This document shows positions 41,588-51,605 of a DNA stretch of 64,000 bases, one piece after another. The translations under genes and the position numbers were made by a program. The stretch spans positions 62,001 through 126,000 of the forward strand of contig NZ_JAJFBP010000010.1 of the NCBI RefSeq assembly GCF_020697055.1, written 5' to 3'. Source of the stretch: Panacagrimonas sp. Lineage in GTDB: Bacteria; Pseudomonadota; Gammaproteobacteria; Nevskiales; Nevskiaceae. The stretch's first letter is position 1. Each line of letters begins with the position of its first letter. The notes beneath the pieces are model-generated. The model did no database searches, was not told the DNA's origin, and saw nothing but the letters and a program-made list of their open reading frames with translations.

Positions 41588-43746
41588 CGCTTGGATGGAG
41601 AAATTGCCTTCTTCGCACTGCCCAGACCGAGCGAGAAGAGCTTGCTGAAAGCCGTGCCGACCTTGTCCGGCGGTCGTCGCTCGGCCCAATGGAGCCACGC
41701 ATCCGCGCGGCCGAAAATCGCATAGACCAGCTGGCGTTCCTGCGGAAGCGTGAGCTTGGCGAACTTCATCGCCAGGATCTCGCCCGAGGAACGCGTGATG
41801 TCGGCATCGGTCCACACGACCTGGTAGTCCGGCATCAGCGCCACCTGCATGCGCGTGCCCAGCGGCACGTTGACGGCGCGCGGCAGCCGCAGCATCACGC
41901 CGCCTTCGGAGAGGTCGAGCGTGCGCACTTCCATCTCGCCGCCATCGGGCAGCTTGATGCGCGCCGGCAGTTCCGCGGTGATGCGCACCGAACGCCGGAT
42001 CTCGCGCTGCTCCCACGCGACCGCGGTGCAGACCGATAGGATCACGATGTTGTAGCAGGTCCACAGCAGGTTCAGCACGAGGCTGTCGGCGTTCTCGCCA
42101 AACTTCGTGAACAGGTCCCAAAGGCCCACGGCGAATCCGATCACGTTGAGCGTGAGCAGGATGATGTAGGGCAGCGCGATGCGCCGGTCGAAATAGTTGC
42201 GGTCGCGGCTGGTGCCCTTGGCCGTGACGTTGAACTTGCCGAACTTGGGACTGATCAGCGCGAGCATCGTCGGCAGCACGATGTACACGCACAGGATCGT
42301 CTCGTAGACCTCCGCCCAGAACGAATAACGATAGGGCCCCTGCAATCGCGAGTGCGTCATCTGCGCGTGCACCAGGTGCGGCAGCGCGTACGCCGCGAAC
42401 ACCAGCGCCGAGGCGATGATGATCTGCGCATCGAACAGCAGGAACGCCAGCGGCGCGGTGAGGAAGACGATGCGCGGCAACCCGAAGAAGAAGTACAGCA
42501 TCGAGTTCAGGTAGCAGAGTCGCTGCGGCAGCGTCAGGCCGGGCCCGAACAACGGATTGTCGATCCGGAAGATCTGCGACATGCCGCGCGCCCAGCGGAT
42601 GCGCTGGCGGATGTGGCCCGACAGGGATTCCGTGGCGCGGCCCGCCGCCTGCGGCAGATTGATGTACGCGGTGTTCCAGCCCTTGCGCTGCAGCCGCAGC
42701 GAGGTGTGCGCGTCCTCGGTGACCGTCTCGGTCGCCACGCCGCCGATCTGGTCGAGCGCCGAGCGCCGCAGCACCGCACAGGAGCCGCAGAAGAACGTCG
42801 CGTTCCACAGGTCGTTGCCGTCCTGCAGCAGGCCGTAGAACAGCTCGTTCTCGTTGGGGATGGACTTGAAGGTGCCGAGATTGCGTTCGAACGGATCGGG
42901 CGAGAAGAAGTGGTGCGGCGTCTGCAGCATCGACAGCTGGCGATCCTTCAGGAACCAGCCCATCGACACCTGCAGGAACGAGCGCGTCGGCACGTGATCG
43001 CAATCGAAGATCGCCACGAATTCGGAGGTCGACGATTCCAAGGCGTGATTCACGTTTCCAGCCTTGGCGTGCCGATTGTCGGGTCGCCGGACGTAGATCG
43101 CGCCCAGCTCGTGGCACAGCGAGGCGACCTCGTCGCGCTTGCCATCGTCGAGCACCAGCACGCGCATGCGGTCACGCGGCCAGTCCATGTCCAGCGCCGC
43201 GATGATCGTCGGGCGCAGCACCGCCACCGGCTCGTTGAGCGTCGGGATCATCACGTCGACCGTCGGCCATGTGGTGACGTCGCGCGGCATCGGCACGGGC
43301 GGACGCTGCAAGGGCCACAGCGTCTGCAGATATCCGAGCATCAACACGGTGAACGCATACAGCTCCGCCGCGATCAGTCCGAACGCGAACGTGATGTCGA
43401 CCCAGTTGTACCGGGGGTCGCTGTAATCCATCGACTCGGTCAGGCGCCAATAGATGTATCGCGCGCTGAGCAGCGTGGAGAGCGCCATCAGGCCGATCGA
43501 GACCAGGCGCCCTTCGATGCGATTGAGCAGCAGCGCCGCGAGCAGGCAGATCACGGCGAACAGCACCTGCCAATGCAGCGGCAGCGGCGCCGCGATCACC
43601 GCGTAGCCGGCGAACACGCCGAGCACCAGCATCACCAGCAGCATCAGTCGATTGCCCAGACCGATGCGGCCGGCATAGGAATCGGCGCGCGCGTCCCAGT
43701 TGCCCGAAGGGGCAACGGATCGGACGGTGAGATTCTGCTCAGCCAC
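41584..43746 (-). CDS. bcsA: Cellulose synthase catalytic subunit BcsA
   Basis: 720 residues from a GTG at 43746 that lies 6 bp after GGAGG; an upstream ATG at 43797 lacks such a site. It is a processive GT2 enzyme with N-terminal and central membrane helices. Catalytic motifs are LVLDDGKRDE, the FDCDHVP metal site, TVTEDAHTS and QRIRWARG. The C-terminal PilZ domain has an Arg-rich motif (QREIRRSVRITAE) and LDLSEGGV for cyclic-di-GMP binding. It polymerises UDP-glucose into beta-1,4-glucan and extrudes it. Operon order is bcsA-bcsB-bcsC; bcsZ and bcsQ are not in the window. Confidence 0.95.
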   Translation of the reverse strand: MAEQNLTVRSVAPSGNWDARADSYAGRIGLGNRLMLLVMLVLGVFAGYAVIAAPLPLHWQVLFAVICLLAALLLNRIEGRLVSIGLMALSTLLSARYIYWRLTESMDYSDPRYNWVDITFAFGLIAAELYAFTVLMLGYLQTLWPLQRPPVPMPRDVTTWPTVDVMIPTLNEPVAVLRPTIIAALDMDWPRDRMRVLVLDDGKRDEVASLCHELGAIYVRRPDNRHAKAGNVNHALESSTSEFVAIFDCDHVPTRSFLQVSMGWFLKDRQLSMLQTPHHFFSPDPFERNLGTFKSIPNENELFYGLLQDGNDLWNATFFCGSCAVLRRSALDQIGGVATETVTEDAHTSLRLQRKGWNTAYINLPQAAGRATESLSGHIRQRIRWARGMSQIFRIDNPLFGPGLTLPQRLCYLNSMLYFFFGLPRIVFLTAPLAFLLFDAQIIIASALVFAAYALPHLVHAQMTHSRLQGPYRYSFWAEVYETILCVYIVLPTMLALISPKFGKFNVTAKGTSRDRNYFDRRIALPYIILLTLNVIGFAVGLWDLFTKFGENADSLVLNLLWTCYNIVILSVCTAVAWEQREIRRSVRITAELPARIKLPDGGEMEVRTLDLSEGGVMLRLPRAVNVPLGTRMQVALMPDYQVVWTDADITRSSGEILAMKFAKLTLPQERQLVYAIFGRADAWLHWAERRPPDKVGTAFSKLFSLGLGSAKKAISPSKR

Positions 43747-44234
43747 GTGCGACCTCCGGGGCCGACGAATGCCGCGGGTCTTGTCCGCCCAGCGCATCGG
43801 GGCGCGCGACGCGCGCAGCCCGGACCCGGCAACCGCTCTTAGTTGTTTGGAGGCACGCCTTCAGACGAGGCAATTTGATTCCTTTTTTTCGCCGAACCGC
43901 GGATGTCGGCGCGTTCGCCGAGCCTGCCGTGCCGGTGCAGTGGCGCGTGAATCTTCTGCGCCCCGTTTCAGGCCAGCGAACCGACGCGGCCGGACCCAAC
44001 GGAGCCGGATACTAGCTCATTGTCAGAAGCCCATGGCGCACGTTTTCCCGGTGAAGCCGGGAACGTTTTCTGCTCGAAATTTCGACGCCAAGCTAGACGC
44101 GATATATGCGCGGTATCGAACAGACATGTGCGGTAGCAGGCAGTGCCGGCGACAGCGACAGCGAACAACATCCACACCGCGTTGCGCGGTGGTGAACGTC
44201 CGTGAAGACGTGCTCCCGAACGAGGACGCGCCGG
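43747..44234. other. 488-bp non-coding region upstream of bcsA
   Basis: No convincing gene on either strand. It contains a T-rich stretch (CCTTTTTTTCGCC near 43890), a hairpin TTCCCGG-tgaag-CCGGGAA (44045-44063) followed by TTTT, and the 12-bp palindrome TCGAAATTTCGA at 44074-44085. That palindrome recurs at 44248-44259, inside the end of the next small gene. It probably carries the bcsA promoter or leader. Confidence 0.5.
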
Positions 44235-44435
44235 TCAGCGCGTCAGTTCGAAATTTCGATAGTCGGACAGGTCGGGCTCGGCGTTGTTGCCCGCTTCGAC
44301 CTGCGAATACGCGCTTTCGGTGGTGCTGGTTACCAACGCGGCTTCGGCGGGACGCGCGAAGCTCACGACGTAGTCGGCGGGGTCCAGACCAAAGTGCCCG
44401 AACAATCTTTTGACGTCTTGTCTTCCACTACCCAT
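44235..44435 (-). CDS. Small BcsR/BcsP-like cellulose biosynthesis protein, copy 1
   Basis: 66-residue protein, MGSGRQDVKRLFGHFGLDPA followed by DYVVSFARPAEA. The segment D-V-x2-L-x2-H-F-G-L-D-P-x2-Y is shared with the neighbouring gene at 44626-44844 and resembles the N-terminal motif of BcsR/BcsP-type accessory proteins, which bind BcsQ or BcsA in other bacteria. AGGAGG lies 10 bp before the ATG at 44435. It is on the same strand upstream of bcsA. The rest of the chain is polar, and the function is inferred from context. Confidence 0.6.
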   Translation of the reverse strand: MGSGRQDVKRLFGHFGLDPADYVVSFARPAEAALVTSTTESAYSQVEAGNNAEPDLSDYRNFELTR

Positions 44436-44625
44436 CGATTCAGTTCCTCCTTGGCGGCTCGACGCGAAATCGGGATCGGCGCGTTGCGTCATCGGTCGTA
44501 GGTGCGCGCCCTTATGGGCGCCTCAGGGGCGAACAGGGCGCGCGCGGACGCGGGGTCCGGCGATGTTCTGCGCAGCGACCGCGCGAGGCGGCGCGTCGTC
44601 GGCCGGCCGACGCCGGGTGCCGCGA

Positions 44626-44844
44626 TCAGTGCGACGAGTCCCCGCGCAGCAGCCGCTCGCGCAGCAGCGCGGATCGGAGCACCGGATCGCAGACGTCGCC
44701 ACGCGGATTGCGCTTGGCGAACGCTGCCGCCACCGCGAGCGCGGTCGCAAACCGCGGAAGGTCGTCGCAGGCCCCCAGGTACTGGCCGGGATCGAGACCG
44801 TAGTGCTCGAGCAGCTGGCTCACATCGGGTGGCTGACCTGGCAT
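44626..44844 (-). CDS. Small BcsR/BcsP-like cellulose biosynthesis protein, copy 2
   Basis: 72-residue protein, MPGQPPDVSQLLEHYGLDPG then QYLGACDDLPRFATALAVAA. It shares 11 of 18 residues with the neighbouring small protein over the D-V-x2-L-x2-H-[FY]-G-L-D-P-x2-Y motif, then diverges. GGAG lies 8 bp before the ATG at 44844. It is probably the first gene of the extended cellulose cluster; a 19-bp inverted repeat lies about 210 bp upstream. Pairing of two related small proteins suggests a heteromeric accessory factor, which is inference. Confidence 0.6.
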   Translation of the reverse strand: MPGQPPDVSQLLEHYGLDPGQYLGACDDLPRFATALAVAAAFAKRNPRGDVCDPVLRSALLRERLLRGDSSH

Positions 44845-45053
44845 GGGGATGCTCCGTCGCGGGTGGCTCCAGATCGACCCTCGAAAGGGTCGAACCCTGA
44901 CGGGCTTCCGCGAAACCCGTGCCACTGCGCCGCTCGCCCCCAGCTGGCATCCCATCTCCCTGTTCTTGTTCGCCTAGGTTGCGCTCTTGGATCCGGATCC
45001 CATGCCTCTGTGGGCATCCCCACGGGACCCGGACTGGTGCAACCCTTACACAA

Positions 45054-45072
45054 TCTGACAAATCTCGTCAGA
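45054..45072. promoter_or_regulatory. 19-bp inverted repeat between dnaJ and the cellulose cluster
   Basis: TCTGAC-aaatctc-GTCAGA is a perfect 6-bp inverted repeat across 7 bp, the most AT-rich spot of the 288-bp gap. It is a candidate operator for the small cellulose genes or a weak end signal for dnaJ. Confidence 0.3.
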
Positions 45073-45132
45073 CCTGTCACCCGGGAGACGGTGCAATCCG
45101 CTTCGACGGCGCCGGACCGCGCGAGAAAAGCC

Positions 45133-46248
45133 TCAGGCCTTGAGGTGGGTCTCGATGAACTTCTTGGCCTTGTCGAGCCACGAAGAAGCCTCGGGACTGT
45201 GCTTCTGGTCCCCGCCGAACGACTCGCCGAGTTCGCGCAGAAGCTCCTTCTGCTTGCGGTTCAGGTGCATCGGCGTCTCGACGACCACGGTGCACAGCAG
45301 GTCGCCGGTGCCGCCGCCACGCACCGACTTCAGGCCCATTCCGCGCAGGCGGAACACCTTGCCGCTCTGGGTGCCCTCGCCGATCTTGAGAACGGCCTTG
45401 CCGTTGAGCGTCGGGACTTCGAACTCGCCGCCGAGCGCCGCCACCACCAGGCCGATCGGCACCGAGCAGTGCAGGTCGGCGCCGTCACGCTCGAAGAAAT
45501 CGTGCGGCTTGACGGTGATCTGGACGTACAGGTCGCCGGGCGTCGCGCCGCGATCGCCGGGCTCGCCCTCGCCCGCAAGGCGGATGCGGTCGCCGGTATC
45601 GACGCCGGCCGGAATCTTGACCTCCAGGGTCTTTTCGCGACGGACCCGCCCGGCGCCGCGGCAGCTCTTGCACGGATCCGAGATCTGCGTGCCGCGGCCG
45701 CGACAATGCGGGCAGCTCTGCTGGAGCACGAAGAAACCCTGCTGCACGCGCACCTGGCCGCCGCCGGCACAGGTCGGGCACTTGCTGGCCGGCTTGCCGT
45801 TTGCGGTGCCGTGGCCGGCGCACTCGGTGCAGGCCTCGAGCGTCGGGATGCGGATCGACTCATTGGTTCCGGTCGCGGCCTGCTCGAGGGTCAGCTCCAT
45901 CGAGTAGCGCAGGTCCGAACCGCGCCGCGGACCGCCACGGCTGCCGCCGAAGATGTCGGCAAAGACATCGCCAAAGATGTCGGCAAAGCCGGGACCGCCT
46001 CCGAACCCGCCGCCGCCCGCGCGGCTCAGGCCCTCATGGCCGTGCTTGTCGTAGATGGCGCGCTTGTCGGCGTCCGAGAGCACCTCGTACGCCTCGCTGC
46101 ATTCCTTGAACTTCTCCTCGGCCGCCGCGTCACCCGGGTTGCGATCGGGGTGCAGCTTCATCGCGCAGCGCCGGTAGGCGCGCTTGAGGTCGTCGTCGGT
46201 GGCCTGGCGCGACACGCCGAGGACTTCGTAGTAGTCGCGCTTGCTCAT
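45133..46248 (-). CDS. dnaJ: Chaperone protein DnaJ
   Basis: 371-residue type I J-protein and DnaK co-chaperone. The N-terminal J domain has [20 protein letters not shown] and the HPD tripeptide in [11 protein letters not shown] Gly/Phe-rich region ([15 protein letters not shown]) follows, then four zinc-finger repeats [24 protein letters not shown] and CKSCRGAG, then the substrate-binding C-terminal domains. All elements of full-length DnaJ are present. It is separated from dnaK by 190 bp carrying a large heptamer inverted repeat, so coupling to dnaK transcription is uncertain. Confidence 0.97.
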   Translation of the reverse strand: MSKRDYYEVLGVSRQATDDDLKRAYRRCAMKLHPDRNPGDAAAEEKFKECSEAYEVLSDADKRAIYDKHGHEGLSRAGGGGFGGGPGFADIFGDVFADIFGGSRGGPRRGSDLRYSMELTLEQAATGTNESIRIPTLEACTECAGHGTANGKPASKCPTCAGGGQVRVQQGFFVLQQSCPHCRGRGTQISDPCKSCRGAGRVRREKTLEVKIPAGVDTGDRIRLAGEGEPGDRGATPGDLYVQITVKPHDFFERDGADLHCSVPIGLVVAALGGEFEVPTLNGKAVLKIGEGTQSGKVFRLRGMGLKSVRGGGTGDLLCTVVVETPMHLNRKQKELLRELGESFGGDQKHSPEASSWLDKAKKFIETHLKA

Positions 46249-46254
46249 GACAGC

Positions 46255-46436
46255 CGGGACTCGGGACTCGGGATTCGGGACTCGGGGAGCCGATCTTTAC
46301 CTCGCCGATGCATCGATGCGCCCAAGTCTTTGCTCCCGTTCATTCGAATTGATTCAACAACGACACCGGGGCGCATGAGCGCCCCGATGCCCCAACTGTG
46401 ATCTGCGAGTCCCGAGTCCCGAGTCCCGAGTCCCGG
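46255..46436. repeat. Inverted arrays of GGGACTC heptamers between dnaK and dnaJ
   Basis: Left array: about four GGGACTC units (46255-46287, one unit is GGGATTC). Right array: four GAGTCCC units (46406-46436). The arrays are near-perfect reverse complements over about 31 bp, separated by about 117 bp that holds a further hairpin (GGGGCG-catgag-CGCCCC, near 46368-46385). The array edges lie 2 bp from the dnaK stop and 6 bp from the dnaJ start. Confidence 0.85.
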
Positions 46437-46438
46437 CT

Positions 46439-48373
<1,935 letters not shown>

Positions 48374-48463
48374 GGGTTGCGCGCTCCGTGATGCGTGACC
48401 GGGACGAGTCCCGGGTGAAGTTGAGGAAATGACGATTCGGTTCGGGTTACAGCTTCAGGGGGT

Positions 48464-48491
48464 ATCTGCAGGTCATCTCGACCCTTTCAAG
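48464..48491 (-). promoter_or_regulatory. Candidate heat-shock (sigma-32) promoter of dnaK
   Basis: Minus-strand CTTGAAA (48491-48485) equals the sigma-32 -35 consensus, 112 bp before the dnaK ATG. The -10 at the right distance (TGCAGAT, 48470-48464) is only a weak match to CCCATNT. Confidence 0.4.
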
Positions 48492-48507
48492 ACCCTTTCG
48501 ATCCGGT

Positions 48508-49071
48508 TCAATCGGTCGGCGGGGCCTTGGCGACGACCACCATGGCCGGACGCAGCGTGCGTTCGTGCAGTCGGTAGCCCTTCTGCATCACCTCGAGCAC
48601 ATGGTTCGGCGCGACCTCCGCCGACGGCAGCACGGTCACCGCCTCGTGCAGTTCGGGATTGAACGGTTGCCCGCGCGGATCGACGGGTTCGACGCCCTGC
48701 TTCTTGAGCACGGCGAGCAGCTGCTTGTGCGTCAGCTGCATGCCCTCGATGAGCGCGGCGAGCTGCGCCCCGGGCTTGGCGGCGGCGGCCAGCCCCAGGT
48801 CGAGGCTGTCGGCCACGCCGAGCAGTTCGCCCAGCAGCTTCTCGGCGCCGTACTTGGCGGCGTTGGCGATCTCGCGCTCGGCGCGCTTGCGCACGTTGTC
48901 CAGGTCGGCGATGGCGCGCAGCTGCGCGTCCTTGGCCGCGGCCACGCGCGCTTCGGCGTCGGCCAGCTGCGTGGCGAGCGCGGCGATATCGGGCGTCCCG
49001 GTTTCGCCGCCCGGCATCACGCCGTCGTCGGGATTCGAATAGGAGTCTTCGGGAACGGAGGTTCCAGGCAT
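48508..49071 (-). CDS. grpE: Nucleotide exchange factor GrpE
   Basis: 187-residue GrpE. A long N-terminal helix (QLADAEARVAAAKDAQLRAI then ADLDNVRKRAEREIANAAKY) forms the dimeric coiled coil. The C-terminal beta domain includes GVEPVDPRGQPFNPELHEAV and HVLEVMQKGYRLHERTLRPA, the classic GrpE signature. It exchanges ADP for ATP on DnaK and acts as a thermosensor. The ATG at 49071 is preferred; a GTG three codons upstream is possible, and no good ribosome site is seen for either. A CTTGAAA -35 element lies 58 bp upstream (49129-49135). Confidence 0.95.
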   Translation of the reverse strand: MPGTSVPEDSYSNPDDGVMPGGETGTPDIAALATQLADAEARVAAAKDAQLRAIADLDNVRKRAEREIANAAKYGAEKLLGELLGVADSLDLGLAAAAKPGAQLAALIEGMQLTHKQLLAVLKKQGVEPVDPRGQPFNPELHEAVTVLPSAEVAPNHVLEVMQKGYRLHERTLRPAMVVVAKAPPTD

Positions 49072-49128
49072 GTCGTTCACGGGGCTTGGGAGGTCTAACG
49101 GGTCAGACGTTGCGGGTTGGGCCAGACG

Positions 49129-49135
49129 TTTCAAG
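49129..49135 (-). promoter_or_regulatory. Sigma-32-like -35 element upstream of grpE
   Basis: CTTGAAA on the minus strand, 58 bp before grpE. The -10 position (49115-49109, CCGCAAC) is weak. Two CAGACGTT direct repeats (49104-49111, 49123-49130) flank the element. Confidence 0.35.
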
Positions 49136-49249
49136 GCGCCGGCGTACCGCGGGGCGCGGATTGTACGGCCCTGCCGCCGACGACCGCAGCCGTCCGACGT
49201 CCCGGGCATCCGAATTGCGGCGCCCGGCCGATCGTCGATGGGAGCCCCC

Positions 49250-51520
49250 ATGTTCGCGATGCTGATGAAGTGGATGAGCTCGGCCGGCATCCTGCCGCGC
49301 CTGTCCGAAACCGAACGCGAGGCGCTCGACGCCGGCACCGTGTGGATCGACGGCGACCTGTTCGCCGGACGCCTCGACGTCGAGCGCCTGCATCGCGAGC
49401 CCTACGGGCGCCTGAGCGACGACGAGCAGGCCTTCCTCGACGGACCGGTCGAGGAGCTGCTCGCGCGCACCGATCGCTACGAGATCGGACGCACCAAGCG
49501 CGTGCCCGACGAGCTGATGCAGTTCATCAAGGACCAGGGCTTCATGGGCCTGGCGATCCCGCGCGAGTACGGCGGCAAGCAGTTCTCGACGCTGGCCATC
49601 AGCACCATCCTGGCCAAGATCGGGCCGGTCAGTTCGACGGTCGGCACGCTGGTGGTGATTCCCAACTCGCTGGGCGCCGGCGAACTGGTGCTGCACTACG
49701 GCACCGAGGCGCAGAAGACGCACTACCTGCCGCGGCTGGCGCGCGGCCAGTACGTGCCCTGCTTCGGCCTGACCGAACCCGGCGCCGGATCCGACGCCGC
49801 CTCGATCAAGGCCGAGGGCCTGGTGTTCCGCGACGGCGACGGCCGAGTGCGCATCCGCCTGAACTTTCGCAAGCGCTACATCACGCTCGCCCCGATCGCG
49901 GACCTGTGCACGATCGCCTGTCGCCTGCGCGATCCCGACAACCTGCTCGGACGCAACGCGCCCAACCCCGACGGCGACCTGGGCATCACCTGCGTGCTGG
50001 TGCACAAGGGCACGCCGGGACTGGACAGCGGACGCCATCACGATCCGATCGGCGATCCGTTCTACAACGGTCCGCTGGTCGGCAAGGACGTGGTGGTGGG
50101 ACTCGACGCGATCATCGGCGGACCCGAACGCGCCGGTCAGGGGTGGACGATGCTGATGCAGCAGCTCGCCGGCGGTCGCGCCGTGTCGCTGCCGGCCGGC
50201 GCGGTAGGCACCGCCAAGCTCACGGCGGTCGCCGCGGGCGCGTACTCGATGGTGCGCCAGCAGTTCGGGATCCCGATCGGCCGCATGGAAGGCGTCGAGG
50301 AAAAGATCGGGCGCATCGCCGGGCTGACCTATCTGCTCGAGGCATCGCGCGTGTTCGCCTGCACGGCGATCGACAACGGCCAGCAGCCGCCGGTGATCTC
50401 GGCCGTGCTCAAGGCCTACACCACCGAGATCTCGCAGCAGCTGGTGATCGACGGCATGGACGTCTTCGCCGGCGCGGCGGTGATGCAGGGCCCGCAGAAC
50501 ATCCTGGGCATGGCGTACAAGTCGGCGCCGGTGGCGATCACCGTCGAGGGCGCGAACATCCTGACGCGCACGCTGATGATCTTCGGCCAGGGCGCCACGC
50601 GCTGCCATCCATATGCGTTGAAAGTGCTCGACGGCGTCGAACGTCGCGACGTGGGCGCCTTCCGCGGTGCGCTGCTCGGCTGGATCGGCCACTTCCTCAC
50701 CGGCCTGCTGCGCGCCGAAGGCCACTTCCTCACGCGTGGCCTGTTCGTGCGCACGTCCGACGTCGCGCCCGAGACGCGGCGCTATCACCAGCTGTTGGGA
50801 TGGGCGGCGACGCGCTTCGGCGTGATGACGGACCTGGCGATGTTCGCCATCGGCGGACGCCTCAAGCGTCGCGGCAAGCTCACCGGTCGCTACGCCGATG
50901 CGCTGGCCTGGCTGGTGCTCGGCGCCAGCTGCCTGCGCCGCTACGAAGCCGAAGGCCGCAAGCGCGAGGACCTGCCGATGCTCCAGTACGCGATGGAGCA
51001 CACGCTCGGCCGTCTGCAGGACGCGTTCGAGGGCATCTATCGCAATTTCGACGGCCCGCTGGGCTGGTGGACCCGCACCCTCGGCGTGTTCGAGCTGCGC
51101 CTGAATCCGATCGGGTCGGCGCCCAAGGACGCGCACAGCGCGCGCGCGGCGCGCTGCATCCAGAGCGACTCGGCGCAGTTCCGCCGCCTGGGCTACGGCG
51201 TGCACCTGCCGCGCGACACGTCGCGCGGCCTGGGCCGGCTGCTCGAGGCATTCGCCGTCATCAGCCGCGCGCACCCCGCGGCCGAGCGGATCATCCAGGC
51301 GCAGAAGGCGCGCCGCCTGCCGCGCGGTTATCTGCCCGCGCAGATCGCCGACGAGGCGCAGCGCGCCGGCGTGATCGACGCGTCCGAGGTCGCGCTGCTC
51401 AAGCAGGCGCTCGGCACGCGGCTCGAGGCCATCGAGGTCGACGACTTCGCGCCCGAAGCCTATTTCGCGCGGATCGACGACGACGGCGCTGCCACCTACG
51501 ATCGCGCGGTCAACGCCTGA
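49250..51520 (+). CDS. fadE: FadE-type acyl-CoA dehydrogenase
   Basis: 756-residue gammaproteobacterial FadE-type acyl-CoA dehydrogenase, first step of fatty-acid beta-oxidation. The N-terminal region (WMSSAGILPRLSETEREALD) lacks the longest membrane segment of E. coli FadE (814 aa). The FAD/substrate domain has PCFGLTEPGAGSDAASIKAE. The helical core includes QQFGIPIGRMEGVEEKIGRI and VEGANILTRTLMIFGQGATR. A FadE-specific C-terminal extension includes LRLNPIGSAPKDAHS. GGGAG lies 5 bp before the ATG at 49250; an in-frame ATG at 49238 is less well placed. Divergent from grpE. Confidence 0.92.
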   Translation: MFAMLMKWMSSAGILPRLSETEREALDAGTVWIDGDLFAGRLDVERLHREPYGRLSDDEQAFLDGPVEELLARTDRYEIGRTKRVPDELMQFIKDQGFMGLAIPREYGGKQFSTLAISTILAKIGPVSSTVGTLVVIPNSLGAGELVLHYGTEAQKTHYLPRLARGQYVPCFGLTEPGAGSDAASIKAEGLVFRDGDGRVRIRLNFRKRYITLAPIADLCTIACRLRDPDNLLGRNAPNPDGDLGITCVLVHKGTPGLDSGRHHDPIGDPFYNGPLVGKDVVVGLDAIIGGPERAGQGWTMLMQQLAGGRAVSLPAGAVGTAKLTAVAAGAYSMVRQQFGIPIGRMEGVEEKIGRIAGLTYLLEASRVFACTAIDNGQQPPVISAVLKAYTTEISQQLVIDGMDVFAGAAVMQGPQNILGMAYKSAPVAITVEGANILTRTLMIFGQGATRCHPYALKVLDGVERRDVGAFRGALLGWIGHFLTGLLRAEGHFLTRGLFVRTSDVAPETRRYHQLLGWAATRFGVMTDLAMFAIGGRLKRRGKLTGRYADALAWLVLGASCLRRYEAEGRKREDLPMLQYAMEHTLGRLQDAFEGIYRNFDGPLGWWTRTLGVFELRLNPIGSAPKDAHSARAARCIQSDSAQFRRLGYGVHLPRDTSRGLGRLLEAFAVISRAHPAAERIIQAQKARRLPRGYLPAQIADEAQRAGVIDASEVALLKQALGTRLEAIEVDDFAPEAYFARIDDDGAATYDRAVNA

Positions 51521-51605
51521 GCCGGCGCGCCCGCAGGACGATTCGACGCAGGCGTCTTCCGCTCGCCATCCGGGCCCGGGCCGCCCGCGCTTAGAATCCG
51601 CGCCC

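Noticed and set aside
37109-41725. 1538-codon open frame on the plus strand across bcsC and bcsB
   Set aside because: It is antisense to two well-supported cellulose genes and shows only shadow composition.
44041-44070. Hairpin with T-run upstream of bcsA as a plus-strand terminator
   Set aside because: There is no plus-strand gene for it to terminate; kept only as part of the intergenic description.
46367-46386. Hairpin between dnaK and dnaJ as an intrinsic terminator
   Set aside because: The 6-bp GGGGCG/CGCCCC stem lacks a following T-run on either strand.
46255-46436. Heptamer arrays considered as insertion-sequence ends or CRISPR
   Set aside because: The 117 bp between the arms hold no transposase, there is no target duplication, and the unit is a simple 7-bp tandem repeat.
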